From Amycolatopsis vancoresmycina (GTDB lineage Bacteria; Actinomycetota; Actinomycetes; Mycobacteriales; Pseudonocardiaceae): 64,000 nucleotides of DNA. Below the pieces are notes generated by a model. The model saw only the letters and a program-made list of their open reading frames with translations, was not told the DNA's origin and did not search any database. Where the stretch lies: the NCBI RefSeq assembly GCF_000716785.1, contig NZ_JNYY01000003.1:372001-436000 (forward strand), written 5' to 3'. Shown one piece after another: positions 1-8,934 of the stretch (within the stretch, counting starts at the first letter, position 1; the number at the start of each line of letters is the position of its first letter). The position numbers and the translations under genes are program-made.

Positions 1-11
1 GCCGAAGCCGA

Positions 12-1649
12 TCACTGTGCTGCACGTCCGGGTGAGTCTTCTTCGCTCGTCCGGGTGAGGTCCCACGCCAGCAAAGCGACGTACAGCGAGAGCATCGTCT
101 CCGGTTCCTCCAGCCGGACGCCGAGGACCTGCTCGATCCGGGCGAGCTGCTGGTAGTACGCCGTCCTCGACGTGTGGGCCGCCGCGGCCGCCGCCGACTT
201 GTTGCCGCCCTGCTCGCAGTAGTGCCGCAACGCCTGTAGCAAGCGGCTGCCCGTCGCGGCGTCGCGCTGCAGCAACGGGCCCAGCTCGCGGGAAGCGAAC
301 GCCGTCACGCGCTCGTCGCCGGAAAGCAGGTGCAGCAGGCCGCGCAGGCGGACGTCCGACAGGCGGTGCACCACCCGGTCCGCCCCGGTCCCCAGCGCCG
401 CCGCGGCGACCTGGCTCGCCTCCAAGAGCGTCCGGCGCGCTTCGGCCGGTGACGTCACCGTCGTGCCGACCGCGAGCACGGCCGGTGCGCTGCCGCGGGC
501 CTCGTGGACGTCGGTGGCGAGGCGGTGCAGCACCGCGTCGGCGTTCGCCTCCGGGGACAGCGCGAGCAGCGCCCGCACACCCAGGTCGTCCGTCCCGACC
601 AGCGCCGACACCTTCGCGCGGCGCGCCGCCAGCACCGTCGCCTCGGCCAGCTCGCGCAACACCGGCGGCGTCGACAGCGCGGGCCGGGACGTGCCGGTCA
701 GCCGCGGCCGCACCGCCAGCCCGACCAGCTGCCGCCCGGTCAGCGGCACGGCCAGGGCCGACGCGCGGGCCAGCAGCTCCGCCGTCGGCGCCGGCGACGC
801 GAGCAGCTCGGCGAGGAGCGCGCGGTGGGCCTGGCGTTCGAGACCGTCGGCGTCCTTGGCGACCAGCCGGTGCACGGCCAGCGCGGACGCGGCCCGCTCG
901 GCGACCACCCGGTGGCGGTGCGGCGGCTGGTCGGCGCAGACGACGATCAGCCGGCCCCAGTCGTGCCCGCGCGCGCCGACCACGGTCACCAGCCAGCCCG
1001 AACCCGGGTGGTAGCCGGTCCGCTCGCCGACCTGGACCACCCGCGACCGGGCCGGCCAGCCGGTGAGCAGCTCGGCCGGGTCGGTGCCGGCCGCGTCGTA
1101 GGCGAGGACCTCGTGCGACAGCGTCTCCAGCACCACCGGCTGCTCGGTCAGCCGGGCGACCTCGCCCAGGACGACGCCGGGTTCGGCGCCCGCGACCGTC
1201 AGCGCGGTGAACGTCTCGTGCACGCGCTCGGCCGCACGCAGCTCGGCGACCTGGGCGTCGACGATCTGGCCGTTGACGGCTTCGGTGACGCTCACGAACC
1301 GCGTCTCGCGCGAGAGCGTCACCAAGGGGAGCCCGTGCTCCTCGGCCGCCTCGACCAGCGCGGCGGGCAGCCGGTCGCTCCAGTGCCGGACCAGCTCGAC
1401 CACGACCCCGGCCGCGCCGACCCCGGCCAGGTCGGCGACGTACCGGGCGAGCGCCGGGCCGTCGTCGGGCAGCGCGACGCCGGTGGTCAGCACCAGCTCG
1501 CCGCCGCGCAGCAGGTGTGCGATGTCGGCGACCTCGGCGACGTGCGCCCAGCGCACCGGCGCGTCCAGACCGGCGGCACCGGCGACGACGTGCGGGCGGC
1601 CGTGGCGCAGCACCGGCAGCGCGAGGACCTCGGCGACGGTCGGGTACAT
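12..1649 (-). CDS. PucR family transcriptional regulator
   Basis: A 545-residue protein. The N-terminal ~120 residues (MYPTVAEVLALPVL...) match the PucR ligand-binding domain, a central stretch (about 280-400) fits the CdaR GGDEF-like region, and the C-terminus (about 460-525, GNKSAAAAAAHTSRTAYYQQ) is the PucR-type helix-turn-helix. The start is the ATG at 1647-1649 because the PucR domain begins exactly there; the frame stays open upstream only as an antisense shadow of the dehydrogenase. It is transcribed divergently from the semialdehyde dehydrogenase, 132 bp apart, so it most likely controls that gene in response to a catabolite. The ligand cannot be read from sequence. Confidence 0.9.
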   Translation of the reverse strand: MYPTVAEVLALPVLRHGRPHVVAGAAGLDAPVRWAHVAEVADIAHLLRGGELVLTTGVALPDDGPALARYVADLAGVGAAGVVVELVRHWSDRLPAALVEAAEEHGLPLVTLSRETRFVSVTEAVNGQIVDAQVAELRAAERVHETFTALTVAGAEPGVVLGEVARLTEQPVVLETLSHEVLAYDAAGTDPAELLTGWPARSRVVQVGERTGYHPGSGWLVTVVGARGHDWGRLIVVCADQPPHRHRVVAERAASALAVHRLVAKDADGLERQAHRALLAELLASPAPTAELLARASALAVPLTGRQLVGLAVRPRLTGTSRPALSTPPVLRELAEATVLAARRAKVSALVGTDDLGVRALLALSPEANADAVLHRLATDVHEARGSAPAVLAVGTTVTSPAEARRTLLEASQVAAAALGTGADRVVHRLSDVRLRGLLHLLSGDERVTAFASRELGPLLQRDAATGSRLLQALRHYCEQGGNKSAAAAAAHTSRTAYYQQLARIEQVLGVRLEEPETMLSLYVALLAWDLTRTSEEDSPGRAAQ

Positions 1650-1678
1650 GGCTCCTCGGATGATCGGCAGGGACAGAC

Positions 1679-1706
1679 TGTACGGCCGCGACGGCGAGTC
1701 CGTACA
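1679..1706. promoter_or_regulatory. Inverted repeat between pucR-type regulator and mmsA
   Basis: Perfect 7-bp arms TGTACGG and CCGTACA separated by 14 bp lie in the divergent intergenic region. It is a candidate PucR operator; the assignment is by position only. Confidence 0.45.
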
Positions 1707-1781
1707 CGTTGCCGATGGCCTGGCGTGGCGCCCGCACGGAGACTCTGGGGGGACGTTGCCGCCAGCGAAGGAGTGCCCGCC

Positions 1782-3272
1782 GTGACCGACCGCATCAGCC
1801 ACTGGATCGACGGCAAGCCGTTCAGCGGGACCCCTGCGCGGACCGGCGAGGTCTTCGACCCGGCCACCGGCCAGGTCCGGGCGCACGTCGACTTCGCCGG
1901 GGACGCCGAGGTCGAAGCCGCCGTCGCCGCGGCCAAGGCGGCGCTGCCGGGCTGGCGCGGGACGTCGCTGGCCGGCCGGACGCGGGTGCTGTTCGCCTTC
2001 CGCGAGCTGCTGTCCGCCCGCAAGCACGAGCTGGCGAAGATCATCACGAGCGAGCACGGCAAGGTCGAGTCCGACGCGGCGGGCGAGATCGCCCGCGCGA
2101 TCGAGAACGTCGAGTTCGCCTGCGGCGCCGCCCAGCTGCTCAAGGGCGGGTTCAGCGAGAACGCCTCCACCGGCGTCGACGTCTACTCGATCGCCCAGCC
2201 GCTCGGCGTGGTCGGCGTGATCTCGCCGTTCAACTTCCCGGCCATGGTGCCGCTGTGGTTCGTGCCCAACGCGCTGGCCTGCGGGAACACCGTCGTGCTC
2301 AAGCCGAGCGAGAAGGACCCGTCGGCGGCGGTGTTCATCGCGGAGCTGTTCGCCGAGGCCGGGCTGCCCGCGGGCGCGCTCAACGTGCTGCACGGCGACA
2401 AGGTGGCCGTGGACGGGCTGCTGACGCACGCCGACGTCAAGGCGATCTCGTTCGTCGGGTCGACGCCGATCGCGCGGTACGTCTACGAGACCGGCACCCG
2501 GCACGGCAAGCGCGTCCAGGCCCTCGGCGGGGCGAAGAACCACATGGTGGTGCTGCCGGACGCGGACCTCGACCTGGCCGCCGACGCCGCGGTGTCGGCC
2601 GGGTTCGGCTCGGCGGGGGAGCGGTGCATGGCGGTGTCGGTGGTCGTCGCCGTCGACCCGATCGGCGACGAACTGGTGCGCAAGATCACCCAGCGGATGT
2701 CCGTGCTGCGCGTCGGCGACGGCCGTGACCCGGAGTCGGAGATGGGGCCGCTGGTCACCAAGGCCCACCACGCGCGCGTTTCGTCCTATGTGGACGCTGG
2801 CGTGGGCGAGGGTGCCTCCCTGGTGGTCGACGGCCGCGGGATCGAGGTGGCCGGGGACGGCTTCTGGCTCGGCCCGACGCTGTTCGACCACGTCCGCCCG
2901 TCGATGTCGATCTACACCGACGAGATCTTCGGCCCGGTGCTGTCGGTGGCCCGCGCGGCTTCGTACGACGAGGCGCTGGAGCTGATCAACGCCAACCCGT
3001 ACGGCAACGGCACGGCGATCTTCACCGGCGACGGCGCGGCCGCGCGGAAGTTCCAGAACGAGGTCGAGGTCGGCATGGTCGGGGTCAACGTCCCGATCCC
3101 GGTCCCGGTCGGGTACTACTCGTTCGGCGGCTGGAAGGACTCGCTGTTCGGCGACAGCCACGCGTACGGGCCGGAAGGGTTCCACTTCTTCACGCGCACG
3201 AAGGTGGTCACGTCCCGCTGGCCGGACCGCTCGCACGCCGGGGTCAACCTGGGCTTCCCGCGCAACTCCTGA
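1782..3272 (+). CDS. mmsA: Methylmalonate-semialdehyde dehydrogenase (CoA-acylating)
   Basis: A 496-residue aldehyde dehydrogenase of the MmsA type, which oxidises methylmalonate or malonate semialdehyde to propionyl- or acetyl-CoA in valine, inositol and beta-alanine degradation. Visible features are the cofactor motif ISPFNFPAMVPLWF, the GST loop in SFVGSTPIARYVY, and catalytic Cys282 in GSAGERCMA; the PFNFP and GERCM signatures favour MmsA over other ALDHs. The GTG start at 1782 follows GAAGGAG by 8 bp. It is divergent from the PucR regulator and ends at a 44-nt palindrome. Confidence 0.93.
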   Translation: MTDRISHWIDGKPFSGTPARTGEVFDPATGQVRAHVDFAGDAEVEAAVAAAKAALPGWRGTSLAGRTRVLFAFRELLSARKHELAKIITSEHGKVESDAAGEIARAIENVEFACGAAQLLKGGFSENASTGVDVYSIAQPLGVVGVISPFNFPAMVPLWFVPNALACGNTVVLKPSEKDPSAAVFIAELFAEAGLPAGALNVLHGDKVAVDGLLTHADVKAISFVGSTPIARYVYETGTRHGKRVQALGGAKNHMVVLPDADLDLAADAAVSAGFGSAGERCMAVSVVVAVDPIGDELVRKITQRMSVLRVGDGRDPESEMGPLVTKAHHARVSSYVDAGVGEGASLVVDGRGIEVAGDGFWLGPTLFDHVRPSMSIYTDEIFGPVLSVARAASYDEALELINANPYGNGTAIFTGDGAAARKFQNEVEVGMVGVNVPIPVPVGYYSFGGWKDSLFGDSHAYGPEGFHFFTRTKVVTSRWPDRSHAGVNLGFPRNS

Positions 3273-3277
3273 CCCGG

Positions 3278-3321
3278 TCGTGAGTGGTAAGGCGAGTTCT
3301 AACTCGCCTTACCACTCACGA
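3278..3321. repeat. Dispersed palindrome, copy 1 (terminator-like)
   Basis: Perfect 21-bp arms around the core TGAGTGGTAAGGCG with a 2-nt CT loop. It sits between the convergent mmsA and XRE genes. The stop codon of the XRE gene (3299-3301) begins in the loop, so the palindrome encodes that protein's last residues. Closely related copies are at 5302-5349 and 41181-41228. There is no T-tract. Confidence 0.9.
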
Positions 3322-4138
3322 CAGGCTGCGGCAGACTCCTGAGCGCGGCCCGGCTCGCGTCGTCCGCGGGACGGCCGACCAGCAGCCGCTGGCCGGCGTC
3401 CCGCTGCGGCACGAGGACCTCGAAGTCGACGGCGATCACCCCGGCGCCGGGGTGGCGCAGCACCTTGCTCCCGCGGCCGGTGCCCCGGACGTCCCCTGCC
3501 GCCCACAACCGCGCGAACTCTTCGTCGCCGCCGGTGCATTCGGCGATGAGCTCGGTCAGCACCGGGTCGTCCGGGTGCGCGGCCCACGCGGTGCGCAGGT
3601 GGGTGATCCCCTCCCGCACCACGCGTTCGCGGTCGACGTAGTACTCGCGGATCTCCGGGTGCAGCAGGCACAGCCACATCGCGTTCCGCCGTGACGTCGG
3701 CAGCTCGGCGAAGTCCAGCAGCAGGTGCGCCATCTCCGCGTTCCAGGCGAGGATGTCGAAGCGGTGGTTGAGCAGCATGACCGGCAGCGGCGACAGGTCT
3801 TCGACCAGCCGCGCGAGCGACGGCTCCGCGGTGGTGGCGGGCTCGCCGGTGCCGCGGGGACGCTGCCCGGTCAGGTCGAAGAAGTACGCGCGTTCGTCCT
3901 GGGTCAGGCGCAGGGCGCCCGAAAGCGCCTCCACTACGGCCGCCGAAGGGCGCAACCCGCGTGCCTGCTCCAGGCGCACGACGTAGTCGACGCTGACCCC
4001 GGCCAGCTCGGCGACCTCTTCGCGGCGCAGTCCCGGCGTCCGGCGCGACCGGCGCACCGGCAGGCCGAAGTCGCGCGGGTCCAGGCGTTCCCGCCGGGTC
4101 CGCAGGAACGCGGCCAGCTCCACGGTGGCGGTGATCAT
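3299..4138 (-). CDS. XRE family regulator with MmyB-like ligand domain
   Basis: A 279-residue protein. The N-terminal helix-turn-helix (about 10-75, RREEVAELAGVSVDYVVRLE) is followed by the MmyB-like ligand-binding domain found in many actinobacterial regulators (PVMLLNHRFDILAWNAEM). It is divergent from the aldo/keto reductase with 114 bp between starts and is the likely regulator of that gene. The final residues VVSGKAS are encoded by the palindrome described at 3278-3321, so the natural C-terminus was probably remodelled when that element arrived. Confidence 0.88.
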   Translation of the reverse strand: MITATVELAAFLRTRRERLDPRDFGLPVRRSRRTPGLRREEVAELAGVSVDYVVRLEQARGLRPSAAVVEALSGALRLTQDERAYFFDLTGQRPRGTGEPATTAEPSLARLVEDLSPLPVMLLNHRFDILAWNAEMAHLLLDFAELPTSRRNAMWLCLLHPEIREYYVDRERVVREGITHLRTAWAAHPDDPVLTELIAECTGGDEEFARLWAAGDVRGTGRGSKVLRHPGAGVIAVDFEVLVPQRDAGQRLLVGRPADDASRAALRSLPQPVVSGKAS

Positions 4139-4252
4139 GCCCGGTGCAACCGCCGGAGGGGGACTCGTCTTCCCAGGATGTCCCTTCCCTTACCCCCGGC
4201 CCGCGGTGATCGGAGGCTGGTGCCCGACCGATCACGAGCACAGGAGGACCTG

Positions 4253-5296
4253 ATGTCCCTCACCCTCGACACCTACCGGCTGCTGGGCCGGTCCGGGCTG
4301 CGGGTGTCCCCGCTGGCGCTGGGCACGGCGACCTTCGGCACCGAGTGGGGCTGGGGCGCGGAAGCGGCCGACGCGCGCAAGCTGTTCGACACCTACGTCG
4401 AGCGCGGCGGCAACTTCCTCGACACGGCACCGACGTACACCGACGGCAGCTCAGAACGGCTGCTGGGCGAGTTCGCCCGCGAGCACCGCGAACGCCTGGT
4501 GCTGGCGACGAAGTACACGACGCTGCGCCGCCCCGGCGACCCGAACTCGGGCGGCCCGCACCGCAAGAGCCTGTTCGGGTCCGTGGAGGCCAGCCTCCGG
4601 CAGCTGGGGACGGACTACCTCGACGTGCTCTTCCTGCACGTCTGGGACTTCACGACACCGGTCGAGGAGATCCTGCGCGGCCTCGACGACCTGGTCCGCC
4701 AGGGCAAGGTCCGGTACGTGGCGATGTCGAACGTCCCGGCCTGGGAGGTCTCGCGGATGCAGGCGATCGCCGACCTGCGGGGCTGGTCCCCGCTGATCGC
4801 GCTGCAGGTCGAGTACAGCCTGAGCCGGCGGGACGCCGAACGCGACCTGCTCCCGATGGCGCGCGAGCTCGGCCTCGGCGTGACGCCGTACTCGCCCCTG
4901 GGCGGGGGCGTGCTGTCGGGCAAGTACCGCGGCGCCGGGTCCGGGGAGAGCACCCGCCGCAGCTTCAACGCACGACTGGGCATGGTCACCGACCGCACGC
5001 TCGCCATCGCCGACGTCGTCACCGAGGTCGCGGCCGAAGCGGGGCACACGCCCGCGCAGGTCGCGCTTGCCTGGACGCTGCGGAACCCGGCCGTGACGGC
5101 GCCGGTCCTGGGCGCCCGCACGCTCGCCCAGCTGGAAGACAACCTGGGTGCCCTCGACGTCGAGTTCACGCCCGAACAACTGGCCCGCGTCGACGAGGTG
5201 AGCGCGATCGAGCTCGGCTACCCGCACGACCTGCTCGGCGGCGACCACCTCCGCGCGGTCACTCGCGGTGACCTGGTGATCCAAGCCCGCCGCTGA
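4253..5296 (+). CDS. Aldo/keto reductase
   Basis: A 347-residue NAD(P)H-dependent oxidoreductase of the AKR fold. Visible motifs are GRSGLRVSPLALGTATFG at the N-terminus, NFLDTAPTYTDGSSE carrying the catalytic Asp and Tyr, and TKYTT carrying the catalytic Lys; the C-terminal half contains ALQVEYSLSRR. The ATG at 4253 follows AGGAGG at 4242. The physiological substrate is not predictable. It ends at the second copy of the dispersed palindrome. Confidence 0.9.
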   Translation: MSLTLDTYRLLGRSGLRVSPLALGTATFGTEWGWGAEAADARKLFDTYVERGGNFLDTAPTYTDGSSERLLGEFAREHRERLVLATKYTTLRRPGDPNSGGPHRKSLFGSVEASLRQLGTDYLDVLFLHVWDFTTPVEEILRGLDDLVRQGKVRYVAMSNVPAWEVSRMQAIADLRGWSPLIALQVEYSLSRRDAERDLLPMARELGLGVTPYSPLGGGVLSGKYRGAGSGESTRRSFNARLGMVTDRTLAIADVVTEVAAEAGHTPAQVALAWTLRNPAVTAPVLGARTLAQLEDNLGALDVEFTPEQLARVDEVSAIELGYPHDLLGGDHLRAVTRGDLVIQARR

Positions 5297-5301
5297 CCCG
5301 G

Positions 5302-5349
5302 TGTCGTGAGTGGTAAGGAGGGTTCTAACCCGCCTTACCACTCACGACA
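5302..5349. repeat. Dispersed palindrome, copy 2 (terminator-like)
   Basis: Arms of 23 bp with one mismatch around TGAGTGGTAAGG and a CT loop, between the convergent aldo/keto reductase and a membrane-protein gene. Confidence 0.88.
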
Positions 5350-5364
5350 GCCGCGGCAGGCCGC

Positions 5365-5859
5365 TCAAGCGGGGAGGACGTTGACCAGCAGCTTGGACCG
5401 CGGCGCGATCAGGACGGTGTTGACCCGCTCCGGCTGGATCCGCTCGCGGAGCTTGCGCTCCAGCGGGTAGGTCCGGCCGCCGGCGCGCAGGCTGAACGAT
5501 TCGAGGCTCTTGAACCCCTCCGGGCTGCGGTGCAGGCCGATCGGGTACTCGTCGGTGAGGTGGGCGCTGTCGAAGTCGTGCGTCCAGCCGGTGACCGCGA
5601 CCAGCCGGCCGCCGAAGGCGTCGGCGAGGCGGCGCCAGCAGACGAACGCGAACCAGCCGGTGACCGCGCCGAGCGGGACCACGGTGCCCAATACCTCGCC
5701 GGAGGTCTCCGCCACGAGGGCGAGGCTCACCGTCACGGCGAGACCGGCGACGACCACGGCCGCGGTCAGCCAGAAGGTCAGGTCGAGCAGCGTGCCGCGC
5801 TGCGCGGGGTGGAGCCGGCCGTTGCGGTTGGCCAGCTCCACCTCGGGCCGGTCGTTCAC
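5365..5859 (-). CDS. Hypothetical membrane protein, 164 aa
   Basis: The protein begins with a polar N-terminus (NDRPEVELANRNGRL), then two adjacent hydrophobic helices (about 27-72), then a cytoplasmic or extracytoplasmic tail of about 90 residues. I recognise no family. The GTG start at 5857-5859 overlaps the TGA of an upstream 5'-truncated frame by 4 nt, so the gene was once the second member of a translationally coupled pair whose first gene is now lost. Confidence 0.7.
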   Translation of the reverse strand: MNDRPEVELANRNGRLHPAQRGTLLDLTFWLTAAVVVAGLAVTVSLALVAETSGEVLGTVVPLGAVTGWFAFVCWRRLADAFGGRLVAVTGWTHDFDSAHLTDEYPIGLHRSPEGFKSLESFSLRAGGRTYPLERKLRERIQPERVNTVLIAPRSKLLVNVLPA

Positions 5860-5933
5860 TCGCCCTCACCCTCCGGGTGTTCCTTCTCGTAGGCATCCTG
5901 GGCCTCGTGGTAGCGGTCCTTGCCTGGTGACCA
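5856..5933 (-). pseudogene. 3' remnant of a truncated gene
   Basis: A minus-strand frame reads GKDRYHEAQDAYEKEHPEGE, then stops with a GTGA overlap into the membrane-protein gene. There is no start codon, and an in-frame TGA lies about 25 codons upstream. The composition is coding-like up to about 5930, where it changes abruptly to the STAND-gene flank. I read it as the surviving 3' end of a gene cut by the insertion. Confidence 0.5.
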
Positions 5934-6024
5934 TATTCAGTGAATGTGCGCTCGGCTGCTTGGACCCGTCGGCCCAGCCGAACTACTCTCGATCCCCCCC
6001 TCCAGGCCGGCAGAGTCGAGCGAG

Positions 6025-8934
6025 ATGAACACACCTCAGCATCCGGACACCGCCACATCGGTCAATCAGCTGTCCGCCGAGTCGATCGGAAACGTTGTTC
6101 AGGCTGGGGCCATCTCCGGCGGGGTGCACATCATGGTCAAGCAGGAAGTTGCGCCCCAAGATCCAGCGCTGGGCACCTTCCTGTCCGGCCTTGCGGAGAA
6201 TTCCACCCCGGTGTCGCCTGTGACTCCCGGCATGTCCGTCAGCGCACCGCTCGGCAGACTGCCACGGGAGATTCGGGGCCGGGGTGAGCTTCTCGATACG
6301 CTGGGCAGATCTGTTGACAACGGCGCGAACCAAGTTCACGTGCTCGCCGGCATGGGCGGGGTGGGCAAGTCGACGATCGCCCTTTCCCTGGTGAGCTCGC
6401 TGGAGCGCCGGAGGCGGTTTCGGCAGGCGAGAGCCACGTGGTGGGTTTCGGCCGCGGATCGCACCAGCTTCCTCGGCGGAATGGTGAGCGTCGCCCGTGC
6501 CTTGGGGAGCAGCCAAGCCGATCTCACCGCCATCGGCGCAGGAGCGCCGGACGGTGCCGATCGGGTGTGGTCGCTGCTCGACGCCGCACCACGACGCTGG
6601 CTGCTGGTCGTCGACAACGCGGACGACGTCTCGGTTCTCGCTACGGGCCGAGTCGGCGATGGCAACGGCTGGGTGCGCACGAGCCGACGAGGCATCACCG
6701 TGGTCACGACCCGTACCAGTGATCCGGCGACGTGGGGCAGCTTTGCGCGGCTGCACCGGTTGTCTCCGGTCGCGCATCCGGACGCGGCCCGGATCCTGCT
6801 GGACCTCGCTCCCGAGGCCGGCGACGCCGTGACGGCCGAACGGCTAGCTGCCAGATTGGGTGGGTTGCCACTCGCCCTCAAAACGGCAGCCACCTACCTC
6901 GCTTCGGATTTCGCCCAGGTCGCCTCCTTCGCCGAATACGTGCGGGCACTGGACACTGGTTCGACGTTTGCGCCAACGGCCCCCGGACCCGCCGAGCCAC
7001 GCGAGACTGTCACGCAGACCTTCGAAATTTCCCTTGACGGCCTGGCCGTTCAAGGCTGTCCCGAAGCTCGCGCGATGTTGCGCATCCTGTCGTGCTTCGC
7101 ACCGTGGACAGCCATACCCGTGTCGGCGCTCGATCCCTCACTACTCGCCCCGGCGCTTGGCGAACAGACAGCGGCTCGCGTCGAGTCAGTGCTGCGCAGT
7201 CTGGCCGGGGCCGCTCTGCTCGACGTCCAGCCGATCACGGTTTCCGGCAAAACCCAGGCCGCGCTGACCCTTCACCCGGTGGTCGTGGATTCGTGCCGCA
7301 TCCAAGCGGCCGAGCACGCTCGCCGGACATCGGATCTAGCGATCTTCCGCGCCGCCGCCGGCGTTGCCGCAAATTTGGCAGATTCATGCCGGCAGAAGCT
7401 ACTGGCCGACCTCGCCGATTACACACTCACTCACCTTCGGGCGATCCTCGACACCGCTGGCTCCTTTATCTCGGGTGACGAGTTGGTCGCATTGCTGAAT
7501 TCGATATCCCGAGCGGTGAAGATATTGTACGGGCAGCTGTCCGTTCCCTATCAGATGGAGGCGCTCGTCCGTCATGCTTTGCGCGAGGCGGTCCGTTTGG
7601 GCGACGAACACGTCACCACTTGCAAACTCGAAAGCGCCTTGGGTGATGCCCTTTTCTGTGCTGGGCATACCGCAGAAGCGGAGATCGCCTATCAAAAAGC
7701 GCTGCATGGGTACGCTCGGCTTGTCGGAGGAGAGAATCGAGATACGCTCGATGCCCGCCACGGCCTCGGATTGGTTGTCGGGCATCAGGGGAGGTGGGCG
7801 GAAGCCAGGTCACACCTCGCTCAGGCGCTCGTCGAAACGGTCAAGATTTACGGGAACACAGATTTATGGACCCTGCAGCTGCGCCACTGCCTCGCCTGGG
7901 TGCAGGCAAGAGAAGGAAAATGGGAGGCGGCCGAAGACGGCTTCCGTGGAGTCTACTCGGATATCCTCGAGGCGCACGGCGAAGCGGTTAGTCAGGCACA
8001 TGGAACGCTGAGCCATCTGGCGTGGACGGTCGAGCACCAGGGGCGATTCGGCGAGGCCACCGGCCTGTTCGAAAGGATGCTCGCGACGAGTACCAAGGCC
8101 GACGGAGCGAAGTCTCGGCGGGCGCTGTCCGCCCGTTTCAACCTGGCTCGGCTGGCCGTCGAACAAGGACGATGGCAGGCAGCGAAAGACGGACTCGATG
8201 GACTACTCGCGGACTACGAGAGTCTCACGCACCCGATCATCGAAGACGAAATCGATTGCCGCTTCTGGCTCGCCGAGCTGGAATTTCGTCAGGAGCGATT
8301 CGACGAAGCCGAGCGCCTCCTCGGCATCCTTCTCAAAACTGCAACGAACAACCTGGGAGCGACGCATCTTTCGACGCTCGCCGTGCGGCACACCATGGCC
8401 GTTGTCGCCCGGTCAAGGGGAGAGTCCGGCGCCGCTGAAGAGATTCTCCGTTCTATCTTGGTTGTCCAGGACAGGCTCCTGGGCCGGGGGAACCGGGACA
8501 CACTGTGCACAGTCTGCGAGCTCGGCTGGGCGATCACCACGCAAGAGCGGTACGCCGAGGCCGCCGGGCACTTCACCCAGGTCATCGAATCGGAGACGGA
8601 CCCCAGCGCGAGCCATCGGCTGTCCGCCCGGCACGGGCTGGCCTGGACTGCGGCACAGCAGGGTGACAACTCAGGATCGGCAGCCGAACTCCGCGCGATC
8701 CAAGACCAGTACCGGTCGCGGTTCAGTCCATGCCACGTCAACACACTCAAGGTGGCTTTCGACCTGGCTCAGGTCCTCGGAGCCCAGGGAGAAACGGAAG
8801 AGGCGCTAGGTACTTACGCGCACGTGCTGCAGGCGCGGATCGGGCTATTGGGTCCACGGCACCCGCTGGTCCGTAGGACTCGCGACGCGATGAAGCAACT
8901 CCGGCAATCTCGCAGGCAGGACGGTGTTCGGTAG
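6025..8934 (+). CDS. NB-ARC / TPR STAND protein
   Basis: A 969-residue signal-transduction ATPase with numerous domains. Residues 20-36 carry a glycine-rich VVQAG...GGVH motif. The NB-ARC module has Walker A GMGGVGKST (109-117), Walker B WLLVVDNAD (192-200), GITVVTTR (223-230) and GLPLAL (280-285). The C-terminal ~430 residues are degenerate tetratricopeptide repeats (YQKALHGYARLVGGENRDT-like units). The ATG at 6025 was preferred to an upstream TTG/GTG region because the conserved motif starts just after it; the ribosome site is weak. Base and codon use are clearly less GC-biased than the neighbours, which suggests transfer. Such proteins act as regulators or in defence; which applies here is unknown. 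Confidence 0.85.
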   Translation: MNTPQHPDTATSVNQLSAESIGNVVQAGAISGGVHIMVKQEVAPQDPALGTFLSGLAENSTPVSPVTPGMSVSAPLGRLPREIRGRGELLDTLGRSVDNGANQVHVLAGMGGVGKSTIALSLVSSLERRRRFRQARATWWVSAADRTSFLGGMVSVARALGSSQADLTAIGAGAPDGADRVWSLLDAAPRRWLLVVDNADDVSVLATGRVGDGNGWVRTSRRGITVVTTRTSDPATWGSFARLHRLSPVAHPDAARILLDLAPEAGDAVTAERLAARLGGLPLALKTAATYLASDFAQVASFAEYVRALDTGSTFAPTAPGPAEPRETVTQTFEISLDGLAVQGCPEARAMLRILSCFAPWTAIPVSALDPSLLAPALGEQTAARVESVLRSLAGAALLDVQPITVSGKTQAALTLHPVVVDSCRIQAAEHARRTSDLAIFRAAAGVAANLADSCRQKLLADLADYTLTHLRAILDTAGSFISGDELVALLNSISRAVKILYGQLSVPYQMEALVRHALREAVRLGDEHVTTCKLESALGDALFCAGHTAEAEIAYQKALHGYARLVGGENRDTLDARHGLGLVVGHQGRWAEARSHLAQALVETVKIYGNTDLWTLQLRHCLAWVQAREGKWEAAEDGFRGVYSDILEAHGEAVSQAHGTLSHLAWTVEHQGRFGEATGLFERMLATSTKADGAKSRRALSARFNLARLAVEQGRWQAAKDGLDGLLADYESLTHPIIEDEIDCRFWLAELEFRQERFDEAERLLGILLKTATNNLGATHLSTLAVRHTMAVVARSRGESGAAEEILRSILVVQDRLLGRGNRDTLCTVCELGWAITTQERYAEAAGHFTQVIESETDPSASHRLSARHGLAWTAAQQGDNSGSAAELRAIQDQYRSRFSPCHVNTLKVAFDLAQVLGAQGETEEALGTYAHVLQARIGLLGPRHPLVRRTRDAMKQLRQSRRQDGVR

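Noticed and set aside
12..3236. A 1074-codon minus-strand open frame spanning pucR and mmsA
   Set aside because: Only the part after 1649 reads as a protein family; the rest is antisense to mmsA with Arg/Val/Asp-rich content typical of high-GC shadows.
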